Shown piece after piece: positions 1 to 8,890 of a stretch of 64,000 nt of DNA. A model generated the notes under the pieces. The model made no database searches. It was not told the DNA's origin and saw only the letters and a list, made by a program, of their open reading frames with translations. The DNA comes from Coprosoma sp963632935 (GTDB lineage Bacteria > Bacillota_I > Bacilli_A > RF39 > UBA660). The position numbers were made by a program, and so were the translations under genes. The stretch covers positions 27,955 through 91,954 of the forward strand of contig CAVGWA010000001.1 in NCBI GenBank assembly GCA_963632935.1, in the 5' to 3' direction. Within the stretch, counting starts at the first letter, position 1. Each line of letters begins with the position of its first letter.

Positions 1-1614
1 TATTTTTAATACGATTGTTGGTATTGCCTCAACTATTTTAGCAAGTGAATCTGGAGCAGTTAATCCCTCTACTAAGCCCACAATAAGTTGTATTCCTGCA
101 TCAATTATTAAATCTATATTATCAATAATTGTATCTACAATATTCAATATGCAATCAACTATTTGTGGTATTAATGTAGGTAACATTTCACCAAGTGAAA
201 TAGCTAATTGTGAAATAACTTGTATTAGTGTGTTTATTATAGTAGGAAGATTAGTTAATAATAAATTAGCGATGTTTTGTATTAAATTTGTAATAAGTGG
301 AATTAATTTAGGGAGCAACTCTGGAATCATCTTTATAATTTCATCTAGCATTTGGCTTATGACAGGTATATATTTATCAGACATTTGAATCAAATGATTT
401 GCAACATTAGTTGCAAAAGTTCCTAACTGTTTTAATAGATTATTCATTTCTTCACTAATGTCTTCTCCGCTTACCATCTTTTTAATCATGTCTTTTGCAG
501 AATTCATTACTGGTGTTATACCTTCTAAAAGAGGTGTCATTATTTCTGCACCAACTCTTGACAATGCACTTTTTAAATTAGCTAAAGATGACGTAAAGGT
601 TTGTCCAGCATTCTGAGCAGCTCCTCCTAAACCTTGTTCCATTGCTTTTGAAAATTCTTCGAACCCTACTTTTCCAGCACTAACAAGTTTACTAACCTCG
701 GATGTGCTAATTCCCATAGTTTCAGATAACATTTGTAAAATTGGTATGCCAGAATCAGATAACTGATTTAATTCTTCCCCAGTAATTTTTCCGTTTGCAG
801 CTATTTTATTAAATATAGAACCCATATCTTCCATAGAACGGCCTGACACTTGAGATGCGTCTGCTACAAGTTTTAAAGCACTTGTCATATCTTCTCCCTC
901 TTTAATACCTGCAGCAAATAATCCACTTGCTACTGTAGCAGCACTATCCATAGAAAAAGCAGTGCCATCAACCGAGTCACTGACATTTTGCATTATTTCA
1001 TCAAGCTGTTCTGTAGAATCAACAAATGTAGACATTTTAGCTTTAGCATTTTCCAAATTTAATGCTCTATCAATACCACCAGAAATAACCATATTCCCTA
1101 TTGAATTAGATATAGATTTAATTTTTCCTACTATGTTATCAAATACTCTAATAATTGCTTCACTAGCAAGATTTGCTTTTATTAAATCTCCCACTTTGAT
1201 AGCACTCTGACCCACTTTATCCATTTCATTAGTTATTGGTGTTAAATTGCCAGATTTGATACTATCCAGTTCTTTATTCATCTTAACTAAATTACTTTGT
1301 GCCTTAGCAATTTCAATTGATAAATTAGTATACTGTTGTTTCTGCTCTTCTGTTAAATTAGAATACTCTCCTAATTGTGATTGAGCAGTTTTTAGCTGTT
1401 TTAATCTTTCAACGGTAGCACCTATGTTTGCAGTTAATAATTTTTGTTTGGTTGCTAATGTATCAGTATTTGTAGGGTCTAATTTCAATGCTCTATTCAA
1501 CTCCCAAAGCCCTGAGTTGGTTGAATAAACTACTTGATTAACATTTTTTAATGATTCTTCTAATTTAGATGTATTACCACCAATGTCTATAGTAATACCT
1601 TTTAAACTCGCCAT
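1..1614 (-). CDS. phage tail tape measure protein (C-terminus outside window)
   Basis: The reading frame is open from an ATG at 1614 to the window edge, about 538 residues, so the protein is partial. The N-terminal quarter is coiled-coil-like (rich in K, Q, E and N). It is followed by the tape-measure domain, recognisable by the segment GEELNQLSDSGIPILQML and the downstream VGFEEF. The last 170 residues are repeated hydrophobic amphipathic helices of the type LIPLITNLI. Tape measure proteins set tail length and line the tail tube. The gene lies directly after the major tail protein gene, as usual in siphophages. A GAGGTG ribosome site sits 6 bases before the start. Tail tip and lysis genes would lie further left. 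Confidence 0.9.
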   Translation of the reverse strand, partial: MASLKGITIDIGGNTSKLEESLKNVNQVVYSTNSGLWELNRALKLDPTNTDTLATKQKLLTANIGATVERLKQLKTAQSQLGEYSNLTEEQKQQYTNLSIEIAKAQSNLVKMNKELDSIKSGNLTPITNEMDKVGQSAIKVGDLIKANLASEAIIRVFDNIVGKIKSISNSIGNMVISGGIDRALNLENAKAKMSTFVDSTEQLDEIMQNVSDSVDGTAFSMDSAATVASGLFAAGIKEGEDMTSALKLVADASQVSGRSMEDMGSIFNKIAANGKITGEELNQLSDSGIPILQMLSETMGISTSEVSKLVSAGKVGFEEFSKAMEQGLGGAAQNAGQTFTSSLANLKSALSRVGAEIMTPLLEGITPVMNSAKDMIKKMVSGEDISEEMNNLLKQLGTFATNVANHLIQMSDKYIPVISQMLDEIIKMIPELLPKLIPLITNLIQNIANLLLTNLPTIINTLIQVISQLAISLGEMLPTLIPQIVDCILNIVDTIIDNIDLIIDAGIQLIVGLVEGLTAPDSLAKIVEAIPTIVLKI

Positions 1615-1635
1615 AATTTCACCTCTTTACCAATA

Positions 1636-1662
1636 CTAAAAAAACTACTTTTTAAAGTAGTT
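1636..1662 (-). terminator. intrinsic terminator between major tail and tape measure genes
   Basis: An 8-bp inverted repeat (AACTACTT/AAGTAGTT) is followed by seven T on the minus strand. It lies inside the late operon, between the major tail protein and the tape measure gene, so it would lower or condition tape measure expression. Confidence 0.7.
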
Positions 1663-1701
1663 ATAAGTAGTCTTTTTACTACTCTAAAGAGTAGCATTAA
1701 A

Positions 1702-2268
1702 TTAAACTGTTTTTTCATATACAGAACTAAAGAAACTATCATATGCAGTTTTATTTTCTTCTGTTTCTTCTAAGAACACTTTAACTCTATTATCACTAAT
1801 TCTTGCATTAGCAGTAATATTTAAAGTATCAGTGGTTGGCTCTTTTGATGTTTCAATAGTTTGACCTGAAGTTGATGGTCTTTGAGCAGATACGTTATAG
1901 AACCAAAATTTACGATTTGATTTATCACCATTGATTTGGAAACCTAATGCAAAATCAGATATAGTATCATCAACGCTCTCTATTAATGCGCCGTTTGAAT
2001 CTGATGTTTCGCCCAAAATTTGAGTTCTAAATTCATCAGTTATCATAGCAATTTCTAATGAACCACTATAACCTTGATTGGCATATTCACTAAAATATTT
2101 AGTATTATCACCATAAAAATCAGTGCTTTCACCTTCTGGATCAAGTGTTAGGTTTACCGCACCAGGTATTTTAAATGGATCACCATAAGTAACACCATCA
2201 CTAGAATTAGCAGTTATTTTAGCAATATGTACATTACTTAATCCAAATTTAACTTTATTTTTTCCCAT
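1702..2268 (-). CDS. major tail protein (phi13 / TP901-1 type)
   Basis: This 188-residue protein is the probable tail tube subunit. The start MGKNKVKFGLSNVHIAK, the middle PGAVNLTLDPEGES and the GYSGSLEIAMITDEFRTQIL segment are typical of the phi13-family major tail proteins of Firmicutes siphophages. No Ig-like C-terminal domain is appended and the length is normal for the short form. An AGGAGG-type site precedes the ATG. It lies between the tail completion gene and the tape measure gene, which is its usual place except that no tail chaperone gene sits between them here. Confidence 0.9.
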   Translation of the reverse strand: MGKNKVKFGLSNVHIAKITANSSDGVTYGDPFKIPGAVNLTLDPEGESTDFYGDNTKYFSEYANQGYSGSLEIAMITDEFRTQILGETSDSNGALIESVDDTISDFALGFQINGDKSNRKFWFYNVSAQRPSTSGQTIETSKEPTTDTLNITANARISDNRVKVFLEETEENKTAYDSFFSSVYEKTV

Positions 2269-2279
2269 ATTTTTTCCTC

Positions 2280-2591
2280 CTATATTTCATAAAAATTATG
2301 ATAAATTTTTTCGTCTTCATCCCATATTTCATCTGTTATGTCATATGGAATATTATTTTTTGTTAACAATTCTTCAATAGCCTGTTCTAATACAATATCT
2401 TTTTTTTCTGTTATAAGTTCTATTTCAAAAGAAGAAGGCCTATAATATACCTTACCATCAGCTTTAAATGTTTCTGTACTGGATTCTCTATAGACAACAA
2501 AAGGTGGAGTTACATTCTGTTGTACATTAAAGTGATCATAAGCTACTGGTATATTCAATTCATTCAATAATTCATATATTTTTTTATGCAT
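2280..2591 (-). CDS. tail terminator / tail completion protein
   Basis: This 103-residue protein sits between the HK97 gp10-like gene and the major tail gene, the position of the tail terminator that caps the tail tube. Its pattern, with a short N-terminal helix (KIYELLNEL), a PPFVVYRESS strand and a YRPSSFEIELIT strand, fits DUF3168/gpU-like tail completion folds. The assignment rests mostly on position and size. Confidence 0.65.
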   Translation of the reverse strand: MHKKIYELLNELNIPVAYDHFNVQQNVTPPFVVYRESSTETFKADGKVYYRPSSFEIELITEKKDIVLEQAIEELLTKNNIPYDITDEIWDEDEKIYHNFYEI

Positions 2592-2592
2592 A

Positions 2593-2979
2593 TTAACTCT
2601 TCTTTCTTATACCATTTTCTACATTTTTCACATATTCAGATATACATTGTTCTGCGACAGGTGCAATATGTACAATTGGCTTAGTCTTACCACCATTTCT
2701 TGTAACGTGTCCATTTTCAAGCAAGTGGGTTAATTGCCAGTCAGTTTTATTATGAATAGTGCAATAGATTTCACCTTTGCCAACTTCTTTTTTTATTCTC
2801 CAACCTTTAGCATATCTTCCACGATTTTTTGTTGCTCTTTTATTCTTTGGTGAAGTTGCTTTTAGTGTCTTAACACCCTCTTTTGCAATCTTTATTGTTT
2901 CCTCTTCAATTAGTGCTTGAATATCATCACAATAACCAGCAAGAATATCATTTATATCTAAAATAGAAGAGTTAGCCAT
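2593..2979 (-). CDS. HK97 gp10-family head-tail / tail protein
   Basis: This 128-residue basic protein shows the HK97 gp10 signature: an N-terminal helix (EEETIKIAKEGVKTLKATSP), then GRYAKGWRIKKE and HLLENGHVTRNGGK. In HK97-like phages this protein joins the tail to the head connector. It overlaps the preceding gene by 8 bases and is followed after one base by the tail completion gene. Confidence 0.85.
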   Translation of the reverse strand: MANSSILDINDILAGYCDDIQALIEEETIKIAKEGVKTLKATSPKNKRATKNRGRYAKGWRIKKEVGKGEIYCTIHNKTDWQLTHLLENGHVTRNGGKTKPIVHIAPVAEQCISEYVKNVENGIRKKS

Positions 2980-3286
2980 TTATACCAATCTTTCTAGAGC
3001 ATACTAAAACAATATCAAACTTGTTTTTAGGTTCTACTGTCCTAATAACCTGATATCGTTCATTATTCCACTCTAATTCAAATTCACCATTGTAATTTAG
3101 TCTCTTAAGAACAAACTCACAATTTGGTGTTAATCCAACTTCTATTGCACTATAGTATTCTCCAGTTTTTACACTTTGTTTTTTAGCAAAACACTTTTGT
3201 TTGGTTTCAGAAGTGGGAAGATAATTGCCAATATCATCCTGCTTCTTAACTTGATTTATTAAATAAATGATTTCACTATATTCCAT
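2972..3286 (-). CDS. head closure / head-tail joining protein
   Basis: This 104-residue small beta-rich protein follows the connector gene and precedes the gp10-like gene, the slot of SPP1 gp16-type head closure proteins. The segment VGLTPNCEFVLKRLNYNGE and the C-terminal IVLVCSRKIG fit the family, in which the protein seals the portal channel after packaging. The call is supported by synteny and weak sequence similarity. Confidence 0.7.
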   Translation of the reverse strand: MEYSEIIYLINQVKKQDDIGNYLPTSETKQKCFAKKQSVKTGEYYSAIEVGLTPNCEFVLKRLNYNGEFELEWNNERYQVIRTVEPKNKFDIVLVCSRKIGING

Positions 3287-3290
3287 ATAA

Positions 3291-3560
3291 TTATTTCTCT
3301 GTTATATACTCTTTAGTGTGTCTTAGCACATCTTTTTGAAGTGCGTAACTATTGGAATATAAATCAGCGTTTGCTACATCTAATAAACTTAAAACATAAG
3401 TAATTATTGCGGTATTTATCAAACTATCAGAATTATTAATAAAAGTATCGACTATGCCGATACTTTTAAGGTCTAACTTAGCTGAATCAATCCAATTTTG
3501 AATAACTGAATCAAATTCAGTATGATTTATACCTTGTATTTTTTTTATTTCATCTAGCAT
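3291..3560 (-). CDS. head-tail connector (gp6-like)
   Basis: This 89-residue all-helical protein lies directly downstream of the major capsid gene. It shows the helical pattern of HK97 gp6/SPP1 gp15 connectors, including FDSVIQNWIDSAKLDL and a C-terminal helix ending LRHTKEYITEK. Such proteins form the ring under the portal. Its length is at the short end for the family. Confidence 0.7.
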   Translation of the reverse strand: MLDEIKKIQGINHTEFDSVIQNWIDSAKLDLKSIGIVDTFINNSDSLINTAIITYVLSLLDVANADLYSNSYALQKDVLRHTKEYITEK

Positions 3561-3577
3561 AGTCTTCCTCTTTTCTA

Positions 3578-4723
3578 TTAAACGGTTAATTCAGGTTTAG
3601 CCACTAATGTAAATGCTTTATCAGCAACAATACCTACACCAACATATTGACGACCTAAAATTTCAACTAAATCCTCTTTCTTACGAGTTAATTCATCAAA
3701 TTTAATATTAACTTCATCGCCATTAGGGAAGTTTGCGGCTGCACCTTGACCATAGTCACCAACTATCATATAAACATCTCCTGAACTAGCTGTTTCATAT
3801 GATGGTAATGTATTATTAAATTTAACATCAAAGCCCTCAAAAATATCTACGCCATAGTTGTTAGCATATTGTACTTCTTTAAACTTAGCATAAGTTAATT
3901 TATTCATTGTTATTACTGGGTTTGAAGCTTCATCACTTAAATTAGCAAATGCAGTAGCAATAGTTGATGCTTTTGGTTCAATTGCTATTTTAACAGCACT
4001 TGGGCTTGTTTTTGTTGCAGTTTGTGGTAATGCAGCAATCTTAGCAATTAATACATTAGTTGCTTTTTTAACAATTCTATAAGTTAATTGATTATAAATA
4101 TAGCTTAAGAATTTTTCACCTCTTAAATCCATTACTTCATCAGATATTGAAATCCATTCTTTGATAGATGCTGGACTAATTGTTGCAATACCTTCCTTAA
4201 GGTCTTCTTCATCTACAGCACCACTACCTTCAGTATGAACTACAGCATCGCTTCCACTTATTTCAAACTGAATTTTTAAATTTCCTTTGAGTTCTGTTTT
4301 AGTAACTAATGACATAATATCAGATTTTTCCCACGCAGTTTTTACCTCATCTAAGACAAAATCTGGTACAGCAATAGTTCCATCAGTGGCGTTTTCAGAT
4401 AAAAGTGTTCTTACCTCCTCATCTTTACCAGTTTTTATATATTCTGCATAAGCATCAATATATTTTTTTGAATTTCTTACTTCTTTTAATTTTTCATTAT
4501 TCATTTTTCTTTCCTCTTTTCTAATCTCTTTTATTACAGATTCTTGTTTTTTCATTTCATCTGCAATTGTTTTATTTTTTTCTTGGCTCTCAATTTGAGT
4601 TTCTTCTTCATTTAATGCATCTACTTCTTTTTCTTTTTCATTTAATTCTTCAATATTTGATGCATTTTGAATTTCATTACGAAGTTCAACTTTACGAGCT
4701 TCAATTTCTTCTTTTCTTGTCAT
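3578..4723 (-). CDS. HK97-fold major capsid protein
   Basis: This 381-residue capsid subunit begins with a charged coiled coil (roughly residues 1-85, EEIEARKVELRNEI onward), the delta scaffold that the prohead protease removes. The mature HK97 fold follows, with VPDFVLDEVKTAWEKSDIM and the C-terminal YVGVGIVADKAFTLV. I chose the ATG at 4723 because a consensus AGGAGG lies 6 bases upstream. The frame stays open for another 44 codons to 4855, but that stretch contains a terminator-like hairpin and is better read as a leader. Confidence 0.92.
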   Translation of the reverse strand: MTRKEEIEARKVELRNEIQNASNIEELNEKEKEVDALNEEETQIESQEKNKTIADEMKKQESVIKEIRKEERKMNNEKLKEVRNSKKYIDAYAEYIKTGKDEEVRTLLSENATDGTIAVPDFVLDEVKTAWEKSDIMSLVTKTELKGNLKIQFEISGSDAVVHTEGSGAVDEEDLKEGIATISPASIKEWISISDEVMDLRGEKFLSYIYNQLTYRIVKKATNVLIAKIAALPQTATKTSPSAVKIAIEPKASTIATAFANLSDEASNPVITMNKLTYAKFKEVQYANNYGVDIFEGFDVKFNNTLPSYETASSGDVYMIVGDYGQGAAANFPNGDEVNIKFDELTRKKEDLVEILGRQYVGVGIVADKAFTLVAKPELTV

Positions 4724-4856
4724 TATTGACCTCCTATTCCTTTTGAACTCTTTAGGGCTGTATCTTTCCCACTCGGCTCTCCAGCCTTTATTAAAACGAC
4801 TTAGTTGATATCCACCAACAAAAAAAGAACTCTCCAGTTCTTCTTTCATCATCATA
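4724..4856 (-). promoter_or_regulatory. structured leader between protease and capsid genes
   Basis: These 133 bases separate the protease stop from the capsid start. In the transcribed sense they hold a hairpin AGAACT-GGAG-AGTTCT followed by seven T (4819-4842), then a second hairpin GGCT-GGAG-AGCC with the same loop, nested in a longer GGCTG/CAGCC pairing. The stretch is less AT-rich than its surroundings. It is open in frame with capsid, so a leader peptide or N-terminal extension cannot be excluded. The function is unknown. Confidence 0.45.
4819..4842 (-). terminator. terminator-like hairpin upstream of capsid gene
   Basis: The stem AAGAACT/AGTTCTT with a GGAG loop and a run of T on the minus strand lies just after the protease stop. 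It may attenuate read-through into the capsid gene or process the transcript. Confidence 0.6.
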
Positions 4857-5444
4857 TTAACCTAATTTAGTAATTAGTTTATTCTTTGCCTCTTCCAAGG
4901 CTTTGTTTTCTTCATATTGTTTTCTTAATTCTGCTCTTCTTTCTAAAAAGTCATCATTCTTACTTGCAATACTTACATCAGTTGCATTATAAAATGGTTG
5001 ATCTACAACTGACACATCAAACAACTTACCAATTTTAGTTATTGTTCTAGTATCTGTTTCATAATCATACTCATCTTCTTCTACCGTGAATGCAAATGAT
5101 TGTTTATCTATTAATCCTGTTTTTATTGCATTAAATATATTTTTATGTTCTGTTATATCATCTTGCAAAACAGCATCCATAAATAAACCTTTTTCATCTT
5201 TAGCAAGTTTTAATGAACCATTTCTTGTTCTTGCAAGAACCATAAACGAATCATTATGATTGTATCTTAATACTACATCATCTATCTTAGCATTATCTAA
5301 TGCACTCTTTGATATAATTTCAGTATATTCGTAAGTTTCAGGGCTATTAAAAACTACTGCATAACCTTTTATTTCCATCTTTTCTTCTTCAGTAGTTTCT
5401 GCCCTAAATTGCATATCTAATTTTCTTATTTCTTTCTCTTTCAT
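4857..5444 (-). CDS. HK97-family prohead protease
   Basis: This 195-residue serine protease should cleave the capsid delta domain during head maturation. The N-terminal MKIKGYAVVFNSP-like segment (here MEIKGYAVVFNSPETYEY), the catalytic-region motif VVLRYNHNDSFMVLART (with the conserved histidine) and QSFAFTVEEDEYDYE mark the family. The C-terminus is a charged helix, as expected. It lies between portal and capsid, its standard position. Confidence 0.92.
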   Translation of the reverse strand: MKEKEIRKLDMQFRAETTEEEKMEIKGYAVVFNSPETYEYTEIISKSALDNAKIDDVVLRYNHNDSFMVLARTRNGSLKLAKDEKGLFMDAVLQDDITEHKNIFNAIKTGLIDKQSFAFTVEEDEYDYETDTRTITKIGKLFDVSVVDQPFYNATDVSIASKNDDFLERRAELRKQYEENKALEEAKNKLITKLG

Positions 5445-5461
5445 TTTTACACACCTTTCTT

Positions 5462-5489
5462 AAAAATAAAAACACCCTTTTGAGTGCTT
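5462..5489 (-). terminator. terminator between the 77-residue acidic gene and the protease
   Basis: The hairpin CACTC-AAAA-GGGTG is followed by TTTTTATTTTT on the minus strand. It begins in the stop codon of the acidic protein gene, so the portal/acidic pair would be partly insulated from protease and capsid. Confidence 0.6.
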
Positions 5490-5721
5490 ATTCATCTTCT
5501 TCTATTCCCGTAATTTCTTCTAAATCATCACATAATTCAAAACCATATTTATAAATATCATCCGTATCAGTAATGTTATTATCAACTATATAGTCATACA
5601 TTTTTTGTATATCTTCTTCTGTATCTAGTAATCCCATAACTCCTGAAATATCATTTTCTTCATGGTCAAATATATATTCTTCTTTTAATTTTTTTCTTAA
5701 TTTTTCTTCGATTTCACTCAT
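5488..5721 (-). CDS. small acidic protein, candidate immunity partner of the portal C-terminal domain
   Basis: This 77-residue, strongly acidic protein has roughly three times as many D/E as K/R. Its start overlaps the portal stop by 4 bases, implying translational coupling. I do not recognise a family. The length, the acidity and the position directly after a portal gene with a toxin-style C-terminal extension make an immunity or chaperone role plausible, but this is inference only. Confidence 0.55.
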   Translation of the reverse strand: MSEIEEKLRKKLKEEYIFDHEENDISGVMGLLDTEEDIQKMYDYIVDNNITDTDDIYKYGFELCDDLEEITGIEEDE

Positions 5722-7205
5722 TTTTTATATTTCCTCCTGTCAATAATATTATAATCATTATAGCCATTATACTCAAAAAAATACAAATTGTCATCTATGA
5801 TTTGAGAATTAATTTTATTTTTAGACCATTTTTTTGGATGTGAATCAATTAAATGTGCCAGTCTTCCATATTCCTTTTTACTTATTTTACACGATGCATT
5901 GCCACTAGAAGTAAATTTTCCATGCTTATCATGATATGGATTACCTTTAGATTCACTACTTTTAGATTCACTACTTTTTATATTATCTTGGTTATCACCA
6001 TTACCACTCTGATTATTGCTACTGTTGCCTTGATAATCATTGGCTATATCACTATCAATATGATTCAAATCTTGCATTATCTTGTCACCATCGGCACGAG
6101 GTGGTAGATTAAATACTTCTCTTAATTCATTGATAGTCATTATATTATTTGCATATCTTAATAAATTGATTTTGGTATTATTAGATACATATTGAAGTCT
6201 ATTACTTTCAAATACTATTTCATTACCAAAATATTTCTCAGTTGGAGTAAATATTTTATTAGTAAATTCTAAGCTCATCTGTAAACCTATCGGTTCTAAT
6301 ACTGATTCATAAAATGCATTCCATTCGTCTTCTGAATATTTAGATTGAATAATATTCTCATTTATTCCATAATAAGAAAGTATCTTATTATCAATGCTTT
6401 TAATTTGATTATCATCTGCAGTTTTAGGTTCAATTTTAACAGGTGTAAAATCTGTAGTAGCATCTAATCCTCCGATGCCACTTTCGTCTGCATTTTCAAT
6501 GAAGTCTTCAACAAATTGATCACGCATTTTTTTTACATCTTCTGGTTTTAACATGGCTTTAGTTGATTTAATAATACCTTTAATAGATTGAGTGGTTTTT
6601 ATTGCATTAACTATACCTTCATCTAGTATATGTTTAATTGATAAGGTTTTAGTTATTGGCAGAGTCGAACCCCCAGTTATTCCGCTTTCTGTTATAAAGC
6701 GTGTTAAATGAATACAACTATCATATGGTACAAATCGTTCTTTAGAATAGCCAAATCTAAACTTTACCCATATTTTGTTTTCATATTCATATAATTTGCC
6801 ATCACTAAAATCAAGTGGATATAATCCTGTTACTTTTAAATTTTCATCTCTTTGAATATAAATGAAACTATCATTATACAAATATAAATTGTAAATAATT
6901 GTATAATAAAAACGAAAAGCGTTTTGCAATTCATTTGGTTGTTTTGATAATAAATTATATAAGTTATCATTAAGACTTTCAAATTTATTGGCAAAGTTTC
7001 TAATGTGTTGTGGATGCATTTTTGCACCATTTCTAGCTATAGCATCTATGCATGCTCTTACATTTATATCGTTTTTAAAATCTCCATTATATTTGGTAAA
7101 GACTGCTCTTGTACCATCTAAAATAGTAAACTCACTTGCTTTTTGTGGGATTGGGCTACTTTGATTATTTCCAAATATCTTACTAAATAAACTTCTTTTT
7201 GCCAT
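5718..7205 (-). CDS. phage portal protein with C-terminal polymorphic-toxin-like extension
   Basis: This 495-residue protein has an HK97-type portal domain over residues 1 to about 390, including YPLDFSDGKLYEYENK, SYYGINENIIQSKYSEDEW and LREVFNLPPRADGDK. A low-complexity N/S/G/Q linker follows (15-bp DNA repeats encode SSESK twice). Then comes the motif GNPYHDKHGKF, which typically precedes cargo domains in phage MuF/portal proteins. The last 55 residues form a basic, aromatic-rich domain of unknown function. I chose the ATG at 7205, with GAGGAGGT upstream and one base shared with the terL stop. The portal domain is certain; the toxin reading is speculative. Confidence 0.9.
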   Translation of the reverse strand: MAKRSLFSKIFGNNQSSPIPQKASEFTILDGTRAVFTKYNGDFKNDINVRACIDAIARNGAKMHPQHIRNFANKFESLNDNLYNLLSKQPNELQNAFRFYYTIIYNLYLYNDSFIYIQRDENLKVTGLYPLDFSDGKLYEYENKIWVKFRFGYSKERFVPYDSCIHLTRFITESGITGGSTLPITKTLSIKHILDEGIVNAIKTTQSIKGIIKSTKAMLKPEDVKKMRDQFVEDFIENADESGIGGLDATTDFTPVKIEPKTADDNQIKSIDNKILSYYGINENIIQSKYSEDEWNAFYESVLEPIGLQMSLEFTNKIFTPTEKYFGNEIVFESNRLQYVSNNTKINLLRYANNIMTINELREVFNLPPRADGDKIMQDLNHIDSDIANDYQGNSSNNQSGNGDNQDNIKSSESKSSESKGNPYHDKHGKFTSSGNASCKISKKEYGRLAHLIDSHPKKWSKNKINSQIIDDNLYFFEYNGYNDYNIIDRRKYKK

Positions 7206-8890
7206 CACTTTACCTCCTCACCAATATAATCCAAATATTCTTGCTTTTTATTAACATAAATAACATAAGCATCCATTAAACTTGCTGCACCATCTATTCT
7301 CTGCCTTGCTTTTTCTTTTGATAACATAATATTTTCATTATCATCTATTTTTACTACAACGTTTGATAGATTCCATTTTAATATTGGATTATTATTGTAA
7401 TTTATTTTTTTATCTATTAAATCAGCTTTCATTTGTTTTAATGGTGCAGACTCAGTTTTATAACCTTGTCTTACTTCCACCAAATCAAATCCTTCTGCTT
7501 TCATTTCATCACACCAAAATTGAGCATTCCAACTATCATACCCTACCCAAAGTGGTCTTAAATCGAATTCTTGAACCTGCTGTTTAAACCAGGTGGTAAT
7601 ATCATGATAATCAATTTTTGATTCACCACTTAATCTAAGATATCCTAATTTTAACCATTTATCATAGGGTATCTTATCTTCAGTTACCTTTTTTTCTAAG
7701 AAATTTGTAGGAATCCAATACATCTGTTTCACTCTTATTTTTCCTTTAACTACGCCTAAAAGTGTAGCACAAGTTAAATCTGTAGTAGATGATAAATCAC
7801 ATCCTCCAATGCAGTAAGAGTCTTTCCAACCAGAATATATTTCTTCATTGTTTAAATCATCAAATGTTAACCAAGCGTTTATTGAATTTTGTCTAACATT
7901 AAAATCTTTACAAAGTAAATTAACTAATTCAATAGGATTGGCTTTAGCTCTTTGAACTTTTTCTCTTAACGCCTTGATTGATTTAATTTTTCCAAGTGAT
8001 GGATTAGCTTTATACCACGCTTCTTCATTAACCCATTCTTTTTCGTCATCAAGTTCATAAATAATCGGCAATAATACTTCATCTTGTATTGTTCCATTAA
8101 TAACTTGAGATGCATAATCATACTCAATATCAAATACGTTCTGCCTTATAGTTCCCATCGTGCTTGTTTCAAGTAATAAAGGTTGCTGTCTTGCACTCAT
8201 TGAATCATACATTACATCAAGTAGATTTTTATCTTTCCAAGCATGAACCTCATCAGCAATTACCAAATGACTATTTAATCCATCAAGTGAATTAGAATCA
8301 CTTGCAAGTGCTCTAAATGTAGAATCGGTTGCATCATAATATATTCCACCAATCAAACATCTAATTCTTTTTGCTAAGGCAGGCGACTTTTTTATCATTT
8401 TTTTTGATTCTTCCCAAACAATTTTAGATTGATCACGTTTTGTGGCAACCGAATATATCTCTGCTCCACCCTCGCCATCTTTTGTAAGCATAAAATTAGC
8501 TATTGCAGAATCTAAAACTGACTTACCATTTTTTCTTGCTACAAATAGTATTGCCTTTTTATATCTTCTAAAGCCTGTATCTTTATCTACAAATCCAAAT
8601 AACGCTTGCAAAAAAGCTTTTTGAAACAATTCTAACTTCAATTTCTGACCATTCCATTGTCCTTTTGATTGCCTACAATATTTTTCAATAAAATGAATAC
8701 ACCTCAAACTTTTTTTCTCATCAAAAATATATGTATGGTTTTCAGTCTCTCCAGTTGATTGATTAATAAAAGACACCTTTTTTGGTGTCTTAATATCATC
8801 AACTAATTTTTTATATATAGTCTTTACTTTTTGACATACTTTATTTGGATTATTATTAATCCAGTTATAATACTCTTCTATATATGTCAT
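7205..8890 (-). CDS. terminase large subunit
   Basis: This 561-residue packaging motor has an ATPase half carrying the Walker A-like KAILFVARKNGKSVLDSA (about residues 110-127) and the Walker B/DEAD-like HLVIADEVHAW (about 210). The nuclease half carries GGCDLSSTTDLT (first acidic residue) and LWVGYDSWNAQFW. It belongs to the HK97/phage terminase-1 type. It overlaps terS upstream by 4 bases (ATGA) and the portal gene by one base, so the three genes are translationally coupled. Confidence 0.95.
   Translation of the reverse strand: MTYIEEYYNWINNNPNKVCQKVKTIYKKLVDDIKTPKKVSFINQSTGETENHTYIFDEKKSLRCIHFIEKYCRQSKGQWNGQKLKLELFQKAFLQALFGFVDKDTGFRRYKKAILFVARKNGKSVLDSAIANFMLTKDGEGGAEIYSVATKRDQSKIVWEESKKMIKKSPALAKRIRCLIGGIYYDATDSTFRALASDSNSLDGLNSHLVIADEVHAWKDKNLLDVMYDSMSARQQPLLLETSTMGTIRQNVFDIEYDYASQVINGTIQDEVLLPIIYELDDEKEWVNEEAWYKANPSLGKIKSIKALREKVQRAKANPIELVNLLCKDFNVRQNSINAWLTFDDLNNEEIYSGWKDSYCIGGCDLSSTTDLTCATLLGVVKGKIRVKQMYWIPTNFLEKKVTEDKIPYDKWLKLGYLRLSGESKIDYHDITTWFKQQVQEFDLRPLWVGYDSWNAQFWCDEMKAEGFDLVEVRQGYKTESAPLKQMKADLIDKKINYNNNPILKWNLSNVVVKIDDNENIMLSKEKARQRIDGAASLMDAYVIYVNKKQEYLDYIGEEVK
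8769..8791 (-). terminator. terminator-like hairpin inside the terL coding sequence
   Basis: A perfect 8-bp stem (AAGACACC/GGTGTCTT) with an A6 loop and a short T-rich tail lies at about codons 34-41 of terL, in the transcribed orientation. It could be chance in AT-rich coding DNA, but it is one of several such hairpins in the late operon. Confidence 0.4.

Noticed and set aside
3578..4855. Capsid gene starting at 4855
   Set aside because: The first 44 codons contain a terminator-like hairpin, and a consensus ribosome site precedes the ATG at 4723.
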